From NCBI GenBank assembly GCA_949752795.1, contig OX457056.1, positions 201,811,654 through 201,875,653 of the forward strand: 64,000 nucleotides of DNA, read 5' to 3'. A program made the translations under genes and the position numbers. This stretch comes from Hyperoodon ampullatus (Eukaryota > Chordata > Mammalia > Artiodactyla > Ziphiidae). The notes beneath the pieces are model-generated. The model saw only the letters and a list, made by a program, of their open reading frames with translations. It was not told the DNA's origin and did not search any database. Shown in pieces: positions 34,623 to 46,248 of this stretch. Positions within the stretch are counted from its first letter, which is position 1; each line of letters begins with the position of its first letter.

Positions 34623-34736
34623 GTTTTGTTGGCACCGCGCAGCATGTAGGATCTTAGTTCCCCAACCAGGGATCGAACCTGCGCCCCCTGGAGTGGAAGC
34701 GTGGAGTCTTAACCACTGGACTACCAGGGAAGTCCC
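34623..34736 (-). mobile_element. Short tRNA-derived SINE
   Basis: GGCACCGCGCAGCATG, CCAACCAGGGATCGAACC; flanks TACCTGATAGTTTT and TACCTATAGTTTTT. Confidence 0.9.
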
Positions 34737-35546
34737 TACCTATAGTTTTTAGAAGCAAAGCAAAATAAGTGAGAAACACTCATGGTCATCATGATCATTA
34801 TCAACATTTACTGATCTCCTATTCTTGGTATAATTTTGAAAAACTTGCTTATTCAGGGAAATAATTTAGATAGAGGAAAGGAGGGCATTCCCTTGAGTAA
34901 TATATTTGTTTGGCCCCCTTCTACTTCTCCCTTCTTCATAAATCATCCCAAGCAGAAGGTTGTATTATAAGAAGCAAACCAGATGATTGCTAATTAAATG
35001 TTTAGTGTTTTAGTTGGTTATTAGCTTAAGGTCAAATTTGTTTAATGAGTAAATGTGGAAGAGTTACTTTTTTTTTTTTAACACTTTCAACATACAGTTA
35101 ATGATCATTGGTATGTCATTCCCATTTTATGAAGGTGGAATGTAATTTCTTTATTTTTAATAACGATAGAGGTTTATAATTATTGAATCTTTGTTTTGAT
35201 GTCATTAGGTGTGTCAGTACTTTTCTTTGATACCAAGTCCTCAGTTAGGAAATAGCCTCCTGATTAGAACTTGTTTCCCTGGGAAAATATAGTCCACTTA
35301 GAAGCAGTTTCCAGGAATATATTGGTGCAGAAATAGACAGTCAAGTAGTGACTCATGTGTAGCATTCAGTGTAATTTAGAAAAGATGACTTAAGTAGAGG
35401 AATATTGATGCATCTGTTTTTCAAATTGCAATTAATTATAGTGACAGCTTTTAAGATCTACTTCATTCTCTCTTGGAATCTTGCCTAACTTTACAAATTT
35501 TACGCGATTTAGGTTAGAAATGGACAATTTAAAAGTTAGTCAAATA

Positions 35547-35771
35547 GGGCTTCCCTGGTGGCACAGTGGTTGAGAGTCCGCCTGCTGATGCAGGGGATAC
35601 GGGTTCGTGCCCCGGTTTGTGGCCCGGTCTGGGAAGATCCCACATGCCGCGGAGCGGCTAGGCCCGTGAGCCATGGCTGCTGAGCCTGCGCGTCCGGAGC
35701 CTGTGCTCCGCAACGGGAGAGGCCACAACAGTGAGAGAGGCCCGCATACCGCAAAAAAAAAAAAAAAAAAA
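35547..35771 (+). mobile_element. Short CHR SINE with a small internal duplication
   Basis: Duplications AGTCAAATA flank it (35538-35546 and 35772-35780). A repeat of the GCCCCGGT/GCCCGGTCT unit adds about 12 bases at 35608-35632. Confidence 0.93.
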
Positions 35772-35780
35772 AGTCAAATA

Positions 35781-36892
35781 AATTAATCGAAAAGAATCCT
35801 GCCTTATCAAATCATGCTTCTAAAGGTTTTTCACACCCTCCAATCTTATCCAGGTGTGATGTTTTGAAAATAAGGATGATTGTTTTAGCTTTTTTCAGAG
35901 TTTGAGAATAGAAACTCCTTTTATGCAGGTATGTATCATCTTTGATTATACAGTAGTCCACTGGATATAGTCCCTCTAATTGACGTATACCTACTGCATC
36001 AATAAACTGTGTGATCCTAGATATGTTTGTATGTGGTCATGTTAAAAAGTGTTGCTTAAGTATTCTTAAATGTGTTTTATCAATATCTTATGGAAAAATA
36101 CTCATAATCTTTTGAAAGCATTCATATTAAAAAGAATTAGAAATGATGTTTATCTCATTTGGAACTCTTTCTTTTTCAATGTATCATTAAAGTGTAGGTA
36201 CAGTATATAAGAATTCATACCATAGGATCAACTGAGACTTTGGTTTAAATATATTACAAATTATACACGGAAGCCTGCATAAGATACTACATTTTTTTTC
36301 CCAAAGAAGCTTCTTTAAATGGTTCTGTTAAGTGTAGGAATGTTCTGATAATTATCTTTTTAATTAAAATAAGAAATCTTTGTTTAAAGTGGCATTCTTT
36401 TTTTTACGGCCTGTTACAGTCTCTGTAACAATCATTTCTTAAGTCTGAACATTTTATTTCCAGGAATCCATTTATATAAAGCTATGTTCAGACTTAATTA
36501 AGGAACAATTCTTACAAAGCTTGTAAATAGCCGGGAAAAAAGGGACCAAAGATAAAACTGACATTCACGTTTAACAAAATGATTGTTACAAGTTATGTAA
36601 TAAGCTATAAAAATACAATAAATCTCTTTTTATAAGAGTTCATATTTTTTGGTCCTTGTTTTCAAGGGTATTTAAGGAGAATATCAAAGCTCTGGAAAGT
36701 GACATCTGTTTTGCTGAATGGACTAGTGATAACTTCTTTTGTCTCTAACTGACAGTACCGAGTTTTACGTGTCTTCTTGGTGTGCTTTCCTTGAAATACC
36801 TTCTAATCAGTTAAGATTGGGATGTAAATTTTATATTGTGCTATAGTGAAAACAAGACCTAGTTCTCATCTCACTTATACTGATTTCTAGAA
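35781..36892. other. Intron 1, repeat-poor, no gene seen
   Basis: AT-rich unique sequence without recognised repeats. Confidence 0.5.
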
Positions 36893-37050
36893 GTTAGAAA
36901 ACTTTGGGCAAGTTGCTTAACCTCCAAGTCTCATTTTCCTCATCTGGAAAGCAACGATAAGAATTCTCTTCCTACTTCAAAGAGCTGTTGTGAGGACTAG
37001 GTGAAATTATAAATAGTGAAAATATTTTGGAAGTTATATATAGGACTGTG
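36893..37050 (+). repeat. MIR
   Basis: GGGCAAGTTGCTTAACCTCC, TTCCTCATCTGGAAAG and GAGCTGTTGTGAGGAC. Confidence 0.85.
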
Positions 37051-37139
37051 AGCATCCAAGCTACATTTCTTTGTCTCTCTAACCCTGTGTTATGGTAGCA
37101 GTAGTAATAATAAAATAACAACAATAATGGCAGAAAACA

Positions 37140-37470
37140 CTCATAGCTCAGTATGTACAGTGTAGGATTCTAGGCACTCAACATATATTAACTCATTTGA
37201 TCCTCTCACCTTATTAGATATGTATTGTTATTATCCCTGATTTACAGACATGGAAACTGAGGCACAGAGAGGTTAAGTTACTTCCTTAAGGTCATACAGT
37301 TGGAGGGACTTCCCTGGTGGTCCAGTGGTTAAGACTCCACGCTCCCAGAGCAGGGGGCCCGGGTTGGATCCCTGGTCAGGGAACTAGATCCTGCATGCCA
37401 CAACTAAGACCCGGTGCAGCCAAATAAATAAATAATTAATTAATTTAAAAAAATCATACAGTTGGAGAAA
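37140..37470 (+). repeat. MIR, split by a SINE
   Basis: CATATATTAACTCATTTGATCC, GAAACTGAGGCACAGAGAGG and AGGTCATACAGTTGGAG, resuming after the SINE at 37306-37453. Confidence 0.9.
37306..37453 (+). mobile_element. Short tRNA-derived SINE inserted in the MIR
   Basis: Exact 14-base duplication TCATACAGTTGGAG at 37292-37305 and 37454-37467. Confidence 0.94.
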
Positions 37471-37499
37471 TATGGATGAAGAGGGGAATGGGTGGTATC

Positions 37500-38420
37500 A
37501 ATCTTTTTTCAAATCTATAAAAAAATTGAGAAAAGCATTCATGTACCCCTCACCTGGATTGGCCAAGTGTTAACATTTTGCCATATTTATTTTTTTCCTC
37601 TCTGTATAGCTCTACTTTCCTTTCCTTTCTGAATCATTTGAAAGTTGTAGACATCATGATATTTCACCTCTACTAAAGCATGTATTTCCTAAGAACACGG
37701 GCATTGTCTTTCATAACCACAATGCAAGATCCCACTCAGGAGATTTAACATTTTAAAGTGATAAAGTGATAACATTTTATTATTCAATATATAGTTCATA
37801 TTCAGATTTCCCCAATTGTTCCAGTATTGTCCTTTATAGCCTCCTTTTTTAAAATTCATGATCCAATCACATGTTACACATAGTTATGTCTCTTTAGTCT
37901 CTTTTAATTTACAATAGTTCCTTAGTCTTTTTATTCTTGAAATTGAAGTTTTTGAAGAGTCCAGGCAAGTTTTACAGAATGTCTCTCATTTGGATTTGTC
38001 TGATTGTTGTCCATGGTTAGATTCAGGTTAAAAAATTTGGCAGGAATATATGTTGTAGTTTCTCAGTGCATTACATCAGAAAGTACACGATGTTATTTTG
38101 TTCCTTTATCGGTGATGCTAAGTTTGGTCATTTTATTAAGGCTTTATTCACCAGATTTCTCCACTGTAAAGGTATATTTGGAAATAATAAGTGCTCAGTG
38201 GAGTGAAACTTGGAAACTGTGTAAATAACTTGTTCCCAACATTGTTTCTCCCAATAGTTTTGGCATCCACTGATGATTGTTCTGTAGAAGTTGTAAAATC
38301 AGCCCATTTATTTTTAGGCAGTTCTAAGTGTTTGTTTTTTTGTTTTTTTTTTTTCTTCTTGACTTTGAAATGGTGACTGTTTCCTATTTTGGGAAGATAA
38401 TATGTAAACTTTGTCATTTT
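37500..38420. mobile_element. L1M 3'-region fossil
   Basis: TTAACATTTTGCCATATTTA, TTCCCCAATTGTTCCAGTATTG, GTTAGATTCAGGTT and GGCAGGAATATATG share order with 27186-28180. Confidence 0.6.
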
Positions 38421-38423
38421 AAT

Positions 38424-38786
38424 TTTATTTTTTATAAATTTATTTGTTTATTTATTTAATTTTTGGCTGAGTTGGGTCTTCGTTGCTGTTCTTGGGCTTT
38501 CTCTAGTTGCAGTGAGTGGGGGCTACTCTTCATTGCGGTGTGTGGGCTTCTCATTGCGGTGGCTTCTCTTGTTGCGGAGCACGGGCTCTAGGTGCACGGG
38601 CTTCAGTACTTGCAGCACACGGGCTCAGTAGTTGTGGCTCACGGGCTCTAGAGCACAGGCTCAGTAGTTGTGGCATATAGGCTTAGTTGTTCCGCGGCAT
38701 GTGGGATCTTCCTGGGACAGGGCTCGAACCCGTGTCTCCTGCATTGGCAGGCGGATTCTTAACCACTGCACCACCAGGGAAGTCCC
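38424..38786 (-). mobile_element. Long CHR-type SINE
   Basis: TTTGGCTGAGTTGGGTCTTC through to CACCACCAGGGAAGTCCC. Confidence 0.92.
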
Positions 38787-38843
38787 TTTATTTTTGTTTT
38801 TGAACTTAGCCTAATTAAAATGTACTTTTCACATTCTAATTTA

Positions 38844-39052
38844 TTTATTATTTTTTTTTGTGGTACGCGGGCCTCTCACTGTTGTGGCCTCTCCCGTTGT
38901 GGAGCACAGGCTCCGGAGGCTCAGGCTCAGCGGCCATGGCTCACGGGCCCAGCTGCTCCGTGGCATGTGGGATCTTCCCGGACCAGGGCACGAACCCGTG
39001 TCCCCTGCATCGGCAGGCGGACTCTCAACCACTGCGCCACCAGGGAAGCCCT
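38844..39052 (-). mobile_element. Short CHR SINE
   Basis: Flanks ACATTCTAATTTA (38831) and ACATTCTAATCTA (39053). Confidence 0.93.
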
Positions 39053-39149
39053 ACATTCTAATCTATAGGTTATATGCTTTATAATTTTTATCTTCGGTGG
39101 AAAACATTGCTAAAGCTGCTTAAATAATTGGGTTTAGTTTTTAAAGGCT

Positions 39150-39298
39150 TGTGGTACTAAAAGCTGCAACAGAAGTTCCTGGAGGGCTTGTGTTTTCCAT
39201 TTCATAGGCCTGGGGTGGAGCCTGAAAATCTGCATTTCTAACTAGTTTCCGGATGATGCCGCTGGTTCTGGGATCACACTTTGAGACTCACTGTGGCT
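39150..39298 (+). mobile_element. MER5A-like hAT fossil
   Basis: CCTGGAGGGCTTGTG, GGCCTGGGGTGGAGCC, AAATCTGCATTTCTAACTAG and GATCACACTTTGAGACTCAC. Confidence 0.8.
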
Positions 39299-39399
39299 TC
39301 TCTAGGCCTTTCAAGGCAATTTGCTCATAATTATTTGGGCTTTTTTTTTTTTCTACTTGTTTGCTTTATCTGGTAGACGTGAGAGTAGTGTGGTGTGTG

Positions 39400-39484
39400 T
39401 GCAACTAGAGAAAGCCCGCGTGCAACAACGAAGACCCAACACAGCCAAAAATAAATAAATAAAATAAATAAATAAATAAAAAAG
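39400..39484 (+). mobile_element. 3' fragment of a long CHR SINE
   Basis: Only the distal CAACTAGAGAAAGCCCGCG to CACAGCC segment and an AAAT-repeat tail are present; 5'-truncated. Confidence 0.88.
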
Positions 39485-39699
39485 CCTCAGGGATTGATGA
39501 ATTTGGACTAACAATTCCAATTAATTATGTAAACCAGTAAGAAAGAGTGAGATCTTGTTTTCAATTGATGTGAAAATGTACCCAGAACCTAGAAAGAATG
39601 ATGCCTGGTGGAAAGGATTAAAGAAGAGATTCTCTTTGTTATTGAGAAATAGAATATATTGTAGTTAAAATTTGAGTTTTGAAATTGGAGGGCACTATT

Positions 39700-40007
39700 T
39701 TTTTATTTTTTATTTTTGGCTGCATTGGGTCTTCATTGCTGCGCGCGGGCTTTCTCTAGTTGCAGCGAGCGGGGGCTACTCTCTGTTGCGGTGCGCCTGC
39801 TTCTCATTGCGGTGGCTTCTCCTGTTGCCTAGCATGGGCTCTAGGCGTGTGGGCTTCACTAGTTGCGGCGCACGGGCTTCACTAGTTGCGGCACACGGGC
39901 GTAGTTGCTCCACAGCATGTGGGATCTTCCTGGACCAGGGCTCAAACCTGTGTCCCCTGCATTGGCAGGCAGATTCTTAACCACTGCGCCACCAGGGAAA
40001 CCCTGGG
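39700..40007 (-). mobile_element. Long CHR-type SINE
   Basis: Flanked by GGCACTATT at 39691 and 40009. Confidence 0.92.
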
Positions 40008-40019
40008 GGGCACTATTGG

Positions 40020-40771
40020 GCTGAATTTTTAATTGCTTAATTGAAACCATGAAGTTTAAAAAATTTTTATTTTAAAGTGAGACTGACTTTTATTGAACTT
40101 GGATTAAGAGAAAATGCGATGAATCAGAAGGAGACAAAGTTCTACTTCCTTAATAAGTGGGTCAGTTAATTTGCTTTAACTGAGATGTCACTAAGTTTGT
40201 GTGGGCTTTGAGTCTAGAGGGGTCATCTAACTCAAAGCTTCATAAACTTTTTTGTTCATGGACCTCACTGAAAATCTTTTGTATGTCATGAGATACTCTC
40301 CCCAGACATGCACATGTGTATACCTTTTGTACATGATTTCAGGAGGTTCAGAGATCCTTGAATCCTATCCATGGGTCCTGATCTAGCCTTATTTTAATGT
40401 TGTTACATAATGTATTTTAATTTAAAATTTGTTGTTGATAATTACCATTTCAACATAACTAGTTGTGACTTTAATAAGGGTATGACTGTCAGCTCTGAGC
40501 TTCATCATAAAATGGCATTTTGAGAAGCTAATGAAATATTATGTTATTTGGTAGTATCAGGAAAAAGGGTACAGACTTGACTGGTGGGTATCAAACATCC
40601 TACTGGAATGTTCTGTTCTTTATTTTCTCATCCCCCTAGCCACCCAGGCAAGCAGCCACAATTTATCCCTACCTGTGATGATAGAATTTTACTTGTCAGG
40701 GAGATATGGATAGATACACTTAATACTTTATTTGTTATCCTACTGATATTTCCATGCTGTTTCTACTTTTA
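40020..40771. other. Intron 1, no gene seen
   Basis: AT-rich unique sequence. Confidence 0.45.
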
Positions 40772-40783
40772 TCAGTTTTATTA

Positions 40784-40990
40784 TTATTATTTTTTTTTGC
40801 GGTACGCGGGCCTCTCACTGTTGTGGCCTCTCCCGTTGTGGAGCACAGGCTCCGGACGCGCAGGCTCAGCAGCCATGGCTCACGGGCCCAGCTGCTCCGC
40901 GGCATGTGGGATCTTCCCGGACAGGGGCACGAACCCGTGTCCCCTGCATCGGCAAGCAGATTCTCAACCACTGCACCACCAGGGAAGCCC
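40784..40990 (-). mobile_element. Short CHR SINE
   Basis: Duplications TCAGTTTTATTA at 40772-40783 and 40991-41002. Confidence 0.94.
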
Positions 40991-41332
40991 TCAGTTTTAT
41001 TAAAGAAAGAGTATGACCAAGCTAATGCCCAGCAACGTCAATTTACCCTAGTAAGTGCACTTTACATCTAGGAGATTTGGAATACACACTTTTCTATCAC
41101 GGTGAGCCTTAAACACTGTCAGCATGTTCAGTTATTTATACTCTTCAGCTCTGGGAGGGCTGGGAAACATCGTTTTCCCTTTTTCTTCATCCACTTAAGG
41201 TATCAACACTGGGAATCTGTCCACCTACTTAGCTCATTCAAGAAACAGTGGTTTGCAGTCATTTTAGATCAGTAGTAGTACACTTTGGGTAAAAGGCCTT
41301 GTTTGAATCATAGACTATGACTTCTTCCTTTT

Positions 41333-41537
41333 TTTTTTTTTTTTGCTTTTACGCGGGCCCCTCACTGTTGTGGCCTCTCCCGTTGCGGAGCACGGGCTCC
41401 GGACGCGCAGGCTCAGCGGCCATGGCTCACGGACCCAGACGCTCCGCAGCATGTGGGATCCTCCCGGATCGGGGCACGAACCCGCGTCCCCTGCATCGGC
41501 AGGCGGACTCTCAACCACTGCGCCACCAGGGAAGCCC
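41333..41537 (-). mobile_element. Short CHR SINE just upstream of the KCTD10 copy
   Basis: Perfect 16-base duplication ATGACTTCTTCCTTTT at 41317-41332 and 41538-41553. It ends about 30 bases before the retrocopy, and its GC-rich body happens to be open in the KCTD10 frame. Confidence 0.95.
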
Positions 41538-41656
41538 ATGACTTCTTCCTTTTAAAAATGAGCGAAGGCCTCGCCTCCGCCCCAGGCTCATGCGAGCGGG
41601 GTGTTTCCTGTGTCTCTCAGTCCGGGTTTGGAGACTCCAGTGTCCTCCAGTTTTTC

Positions 41657-42559
41657 ATGGAAGAGATGTCAGGAGGAAGTGTGGTGAGCTCAGCAGTACC
41701 AGTGGCTGCGACCTGCACCACTTCGTTCAAGGGCACGAGCCCCAGCTCCAAGTTCGTGAAGCTGAACGTGGGCAGAGCCCCGTACTACACCACCATGCAG
41801 ACGCTGACCAAGCAGGACACTATGCTGAAGGCCGTGTTCAGCAGGTGCATAGAGATGCTCATGGACAGTGAAGGCTGGATCCTCACTGACCAGTGTGGGA
41901 AGCTCCATGGTACGATACTCAATTACCTTTGTGACGGGGCGGTCCCCTTGCCCGAGAGCTGCCGGGAGATTGAGGAGCTGCAGGCAGAAGCCAAGTACTA
42001 CCTGGTCCAGGGCCTGGTGGAAGAGTTCCAGGCAGCCCTGCAAAACAAAGATACTTATGAGCCTTTCTGCAGAGTTCCTGTTATCACCTCATCCAAGGAA
42101 GAACAGAAACTTATAGTGACTTCAAATAAGCCAGCTGTGAAGTTGCCCTACAACAGAAGTAACAACAAATACTCGTATACCAGCAATTCTGACGACAATA
42201 TGTTGAAGAACGTTGAACTGTTTGATAAGCTGTCTCTGTGCTTTGATGGAAGGGTCCTGCTCATAAAGGATGTCATTGGGGATGAAATCTGCTGCTGGTC
42301 CTTCTACAGCCAGGGCCGCAAGATCGCTGAATTCTGCTGTACCTCTATCGTCTACGCCACGGAGAAGAAACAGACCAAGGTGGAGTTCCCTGAAGCCCGG
42401 ATCTATGAGGGGAGCCTGAATATTTTGCTGTATGAGGCCCAGGATGGCCGGGGACCTGACAGCGTGCTCCTGGAGGCCACAGGTGGGGTGATCGGTTGCT
42501 CCCACCACCTGGACGAGGACGAGGAGTGGGAGCGGATCTACATTGCCCAGATCTGTTGA
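41657..42559 (+). pseudogene. KCTD10: KCTD10 (BACURD3) processed copy, open 300-codon frame
   Basis: The intronless frame starts [12 protein letters not shown] and matches KCTD10, the BTB/POZ adaptor of a CUL3 ubiquitin ligase. The BTB domain falls at about residues 30-130, and the PCNA-interaction-like segment [11 protein letters not shown] is kept near residue 250. The parent is about 313 residues; here the frame is open to residue 300 but the last dozen codons are scrambled (indels after about 42535), replacing the normal basic C-terminus with YIAQIC. Many changes hit conserved positions, and arginines are often Cys, Trp or Gln (for example YLCDG, ESCRE, LSLCF, EEWER), the pattern left by CpG decay without selection. 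A G to R change also alters the NVGG motif at the start of the BTB fold. Upstream the frame continues in-phase into a SINE back to 41453, which is not meaningful. Comparison is from memory of the parent protein. Confidence 0.9.
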
Positions 42560-43279
42560 AGGGGCAGGCCTGTTGTCCCTTCGGCTGATCTGTGGTCTGG
42601 TGCTTGTTGGGACCCCGCAGGGTCTGACCAAGGGCAAAGCTGCCCCTTCCCCTGCCCTCCTTGTTGACCCACTCCATCCTGGGAAGGCCGCCTGGCCTGC
42701 TCACAGGCATAGTACACAAACCACTGCCCGGGGGGCTCCATTCCTTCCTCCTCGGCCTTCTGCCCCGTTAAGCGGGGCTTACTGCCCCCAGAGGATGCCC
42801 TGCCCTTTGCTTAGAAGAAATTAAACACGGCCCCAGACTCTGTTCTGGCATCCAGACAGGACCACCGCTCACACCAGCAGCCTCAGGATGGCTTGCCTGC
42901 TGTCAATGTAGCTGTCACCTGGAAATCCCTTCCTGTCTCTGCTTCTGATTCTTCCACAGTGTGGAGTGGCCTTCGGCGAGTAGACCGAGAGGACATGCAG
43001 ATCCCTTTGGATCCAGTCAGTGTGTGTGTTCATGTTAGTTTAAGGGACGTGTGCGACTATGGATGAGGATGTGTGCCCATGGGGCCTGGGTGGCCCGCGC
43101 TGGATCCCTGCTGTCTGCACGGCACTTGTGTGGGACGGACGTTCTCGGTTACCTACCTCCCTGTCTCCTCTGCATCCATGACGCACAGGGGGAGTGGTGA
43201 CGAATGTGGGTGGTTGAGACTAGGCTGGTAGAGTAGTTCCAAGGAGATTCGGTTGTGTGTTAAGGTATGGATGGGCTTT

Positions 43280-43857
43280 ATTTTTTTATATAAATTTATT
43301 TTATTTGTTCAGTTTTGGCTGTTTTGGGTCTTCATTGCCGTGTGCGGGCTTTCTCTAGTTGCGGTGCGTAGGGGCTGCTCTTCGTTGTGGTGTGCAGGCT
43401 TCTTACTGCGGTGGCTTCTCTTGTTGTGGAGCACAGGCTCTAGGCGTGCGGGCTTCAGTAGCTGTGGCATGCAGGCTCAGTAGTTGTGGCTCGCGGCTCT
43501 AGAACACAGGCTTAGTAGTTGTGGTGCACGTGCTTCATTGCTCCGCGGCATGTGGGATCTTCCCGGACCAGGGCTTGAACCCATGTGCCCTGCATTGGCA
43601 GGAGGATTCTTTTTTTTTTTTTTTGCGGTATGTGGGCCTCTCACCGTCGTGGCCTCTCCCGTTGCGGAGCACAGGCTCCGGACGCACAGGCCCAACGGCC
43701 ATGGCTCATGGGCCCAGCTGCTCCGCGGCATGCGGGATCCTCCCAGACCGGGGCACGAACCCGCGTCCCCTGCATCGGCAGGTGGACTCTCAACCACTGC
43801 GCCACCAGGGAAGCCCGGCAGGCGGATTCTTAACCACTGCGCCACCAGGGAAGCCCA
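43280..43857 (-). mobile_element. Long CHR-type SINE, host of a nested SINE
   Basis: Long form interrupted at the B-box region. Outer flanks are GGATGGGCTTT (43269) and GGATGGGTTTT (43858). Confidence 0.92.
43612..43816 (-). mobile_element. Short CHR SINE nested in the long one
   Basis: Duplications GGCAGGAGGATTCTT (43597-43611) and GGCAGGCGGATTCTT (43817-43831) are SINE sequence, which proves nesting. Confidence 0.95.
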
Positions 43858-45089
43858 GGATGGGTTTTGTCTGCTCTTCGAGGGAAACGTTACTGTTTTA
43901 TGCCAAAAGTATTAATACAGGCAGCCTTTGATACAGTGTGTTCCAAAAAAACGAGTTTATATTTTGAAATGGTTTTTACAGCTCAGACTTTGTACATCCT
44001 GCCCTACTTGTGACAGTTGTATGCCTTTATTTTGTATCCAACAACAAGGCCTACAATAAAACTTTAAAACAATCATGACCGAACCTAAAACTCATGCATC
44101 AGGTAGATGCTTTTTAAACTGTTGTGTGGGAAACTTTCATATTAGGCCATTTGGATTTTATTAAGTGCTAAGGATGGGAGGGAGGGGGCTTAAATAATGT
44201 TTTGTAAATATTTTATACAGTTTAAGTTTTAAACACCAACCCTGCTGTTTGGGTTGAACTTTTTTAGAAAATTAAAGTGAATGTCAGTTGTGATGTTTTC
44301 TGTAGGAATGGAAAAGCCATCATGTAAGTTCTGTTTTTTAAATGTTTACGTGAGGAGTAACTTTGTGGAACAGTCTGATTAGCTGGGGCTTCTACACCTT
44401 GTGACCAAATGTTTCTGGCTGTCTCTCTACTTTCACATTTCCTCCAACTTTGCACTTGTAGTTTGTAGTCTTTGCTTCCCTGGGATATGAACAAGTTCTT
44501 GAAACATTCCATGGTGAGTGATACTGTTAGTTGCATACAGCCATGAGCTGACAATGACAAAGTGTTGGCTGGTCCAAGCTCTGTTATCAGACATATTTTA
44601 CAAGGAACTGATTTCTTATGTGAGCACTAAGGGCAAACAAAAGTCAATATTTGTATTTAAGAACCATCCAAGTAAAACACTGGCCTAAGATTTGGTAAAG
44701 AGTAAAGTTTTATTACACTGTAATAGCTTACAATGGAAAAAGCAGAACAGCTTTGGGTCCCCCGTAATGAGGTTTTCTTCAAATAAGTCATCTGATTGCG
44801 GTGACTGGGGGCCTCTGCCCACGATGGTTCCGGGCCTCGCCTCTCCATTGTCCTCCTGCAGTGGCTTAGTGGGGCAGTCGCTGTGCAGGTACCCCGGCCC
44901 TCCCTCTGGAATGTGTGCTCTCTAGGTCTCCACCCAGAGTCATTGTAACATGTGTGTGTCACTAACCTTTCTGTCTCTTTGTGCCATGGAAAAAAAACAC
45001 TATGAGCTTCAGAAGTAGTCATCGTATGTTGTACAAGCATCTGTGGACATATATAAAATAAAAGTTATATAACACTTCTACTTAAAAAC

Positions 45090-45200
45090 AAAAAGAGCAA
45101 ACTGAGACCCAAAGAGGTCATGTGACTTGTTCAAGGTTACAGTTGATGACAGCCTGGATTAGAGCCCACATTTCCCTAATCAGAGCCTAGTTGGTTCCCT
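45090..45200 (+). repeat. MIR, right part of the retrocopy target
   Basis: AAACTGAGACCCAAAGAGG and TCAAGGTTACAG are the MIR 3' half, directly after the KCTD10 tail. Confidence 0.7.
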
Positions 45201-45870
45201 TTTGACTCTTTTTGTTTTGTTTGTGGTTGAGCTTGTGTTTCTTCCACTGGATGTGATTGATAGATGAATTGAAGGGTGTGTGTGTGTGTGTTTAATTAGT
45301 GCTTCTATGACTTATTTAAGAAAGCCTTTTCTACCCTAAGGTTATGAAAATAGTCTCATATTTTCCACTAGAAGCTTGATAGTTTTGTCTTTTACATTTA
45401 GAATGTTAGTCTTTCTAGAATTGATCTTTGCGTTTGTGAGGAAGGAATTTCATTTCATTTTTTTTCCATATGGATTTCCAATGTCCCCCAGCATCACCTA
45501 CTGGAAGAATATGTATTCTCCACTGATCTGCAGAGCTACCTCCATCATAAATCATGTCCTTACATGCATTGGTCTGATTTTGGATTCATTATTCTGTATA
45601 TTTTTCTATTTATTTATCCCTGTATCAGTACCATGCAGCTTTATTCACATAGCTTTATAGTAAGCCTTGATATATAGAAGTTAACTATTGATAGAAATCA
45701 AAATATGGAGCTTTAAAAATATTTGTTTTTGAATATGTAAAACATGTAACACAGTACAAAACTCAAAAAATACAAAAGGGTATATACCAGAAAATCTCTT
45801 TACCCATCTTTGTAGCATTTATTTTCCCTCCCCAGAGGCCACCACTTTTTCTTGTTTCTTGGAGATTAGT
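45200..45870 (-). mobile_element. L1M fossil
   Basis: AAGCCTTTTCTACCCTAAGG, TTTCCATATGGATTTCC and GTATCAGTACCATGCAGC are reverse L1 ORF2 blocks. 45700-45870 is an L1-3'-like, less certain extension. Confidence 0.7.
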
Positions 45871-45999
45871 TTAAATTAGATTCTATAAGGAGTTTTCTAG
45901 GACTCACCTAGAAGACACCTACCATGGATTAAATACTAAAATTTGAAAACCTTTGGTAGGGAAGATGGCTTTTGTTTTGTTTTGTTTTTTAAATGTTAA

Positions 46000-46195
46000 G
46001 AGGCAATGGTGTATAATGAAAGAGCACTCTCTTGAGCCAGATGGTTTAATAACCATTTGACCCTTAGACAAATGCTGGAGTTTCTTAGCCCTTGGTTCCG
46101 TTTCCTCTCTATACTTCCTATTTCTCATCTTGTAAAACAGGGGTAATGATAAACCACACATCCTACCTCATGAAGTCATTGTAGGGAATAAATCT
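46000..46195 (+). repeat. MIRb
   Basis: GAGCACTCTCTTGAGCCAG, CATCTTGTAAAACAGGGG and a trailing AAT-rich end. Confidence 0.7.
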
Positions 46196-46248
46196 AACAC
46201 TGTTTTTCAGTTTTGATGTCCATATGATAATTTTTCATAAATGAGCTT

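Larger units (their letters stand above)
41567..45083 (+). pseudogene. KCTD10: Full extent of the KCTD10 retrocopy (5' UTR to poly(A))
   Basis: The copy begins just after AAAAATGAGCGAA (41554-41566) with 90 bases of leader, then the frame at 41657-42559, then a long 3' UTR-like region. AATAAA stands at 45057-45062 and an A-rich tail follows. The right flank AAAAAGAGCAAAC (about 45090) resembles the left flank, and both resemble the same part of a MIR (ACAGATGAGGAAAC), so the copy seems to have landed in a MIR at an L1-endonuclease TTTT/AAAA site. Two SINEs (43280-43857) later interrupted the 3' UTR. An earlier AATAAA at about 44056 is an alternative end. Confidence 0.65.
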
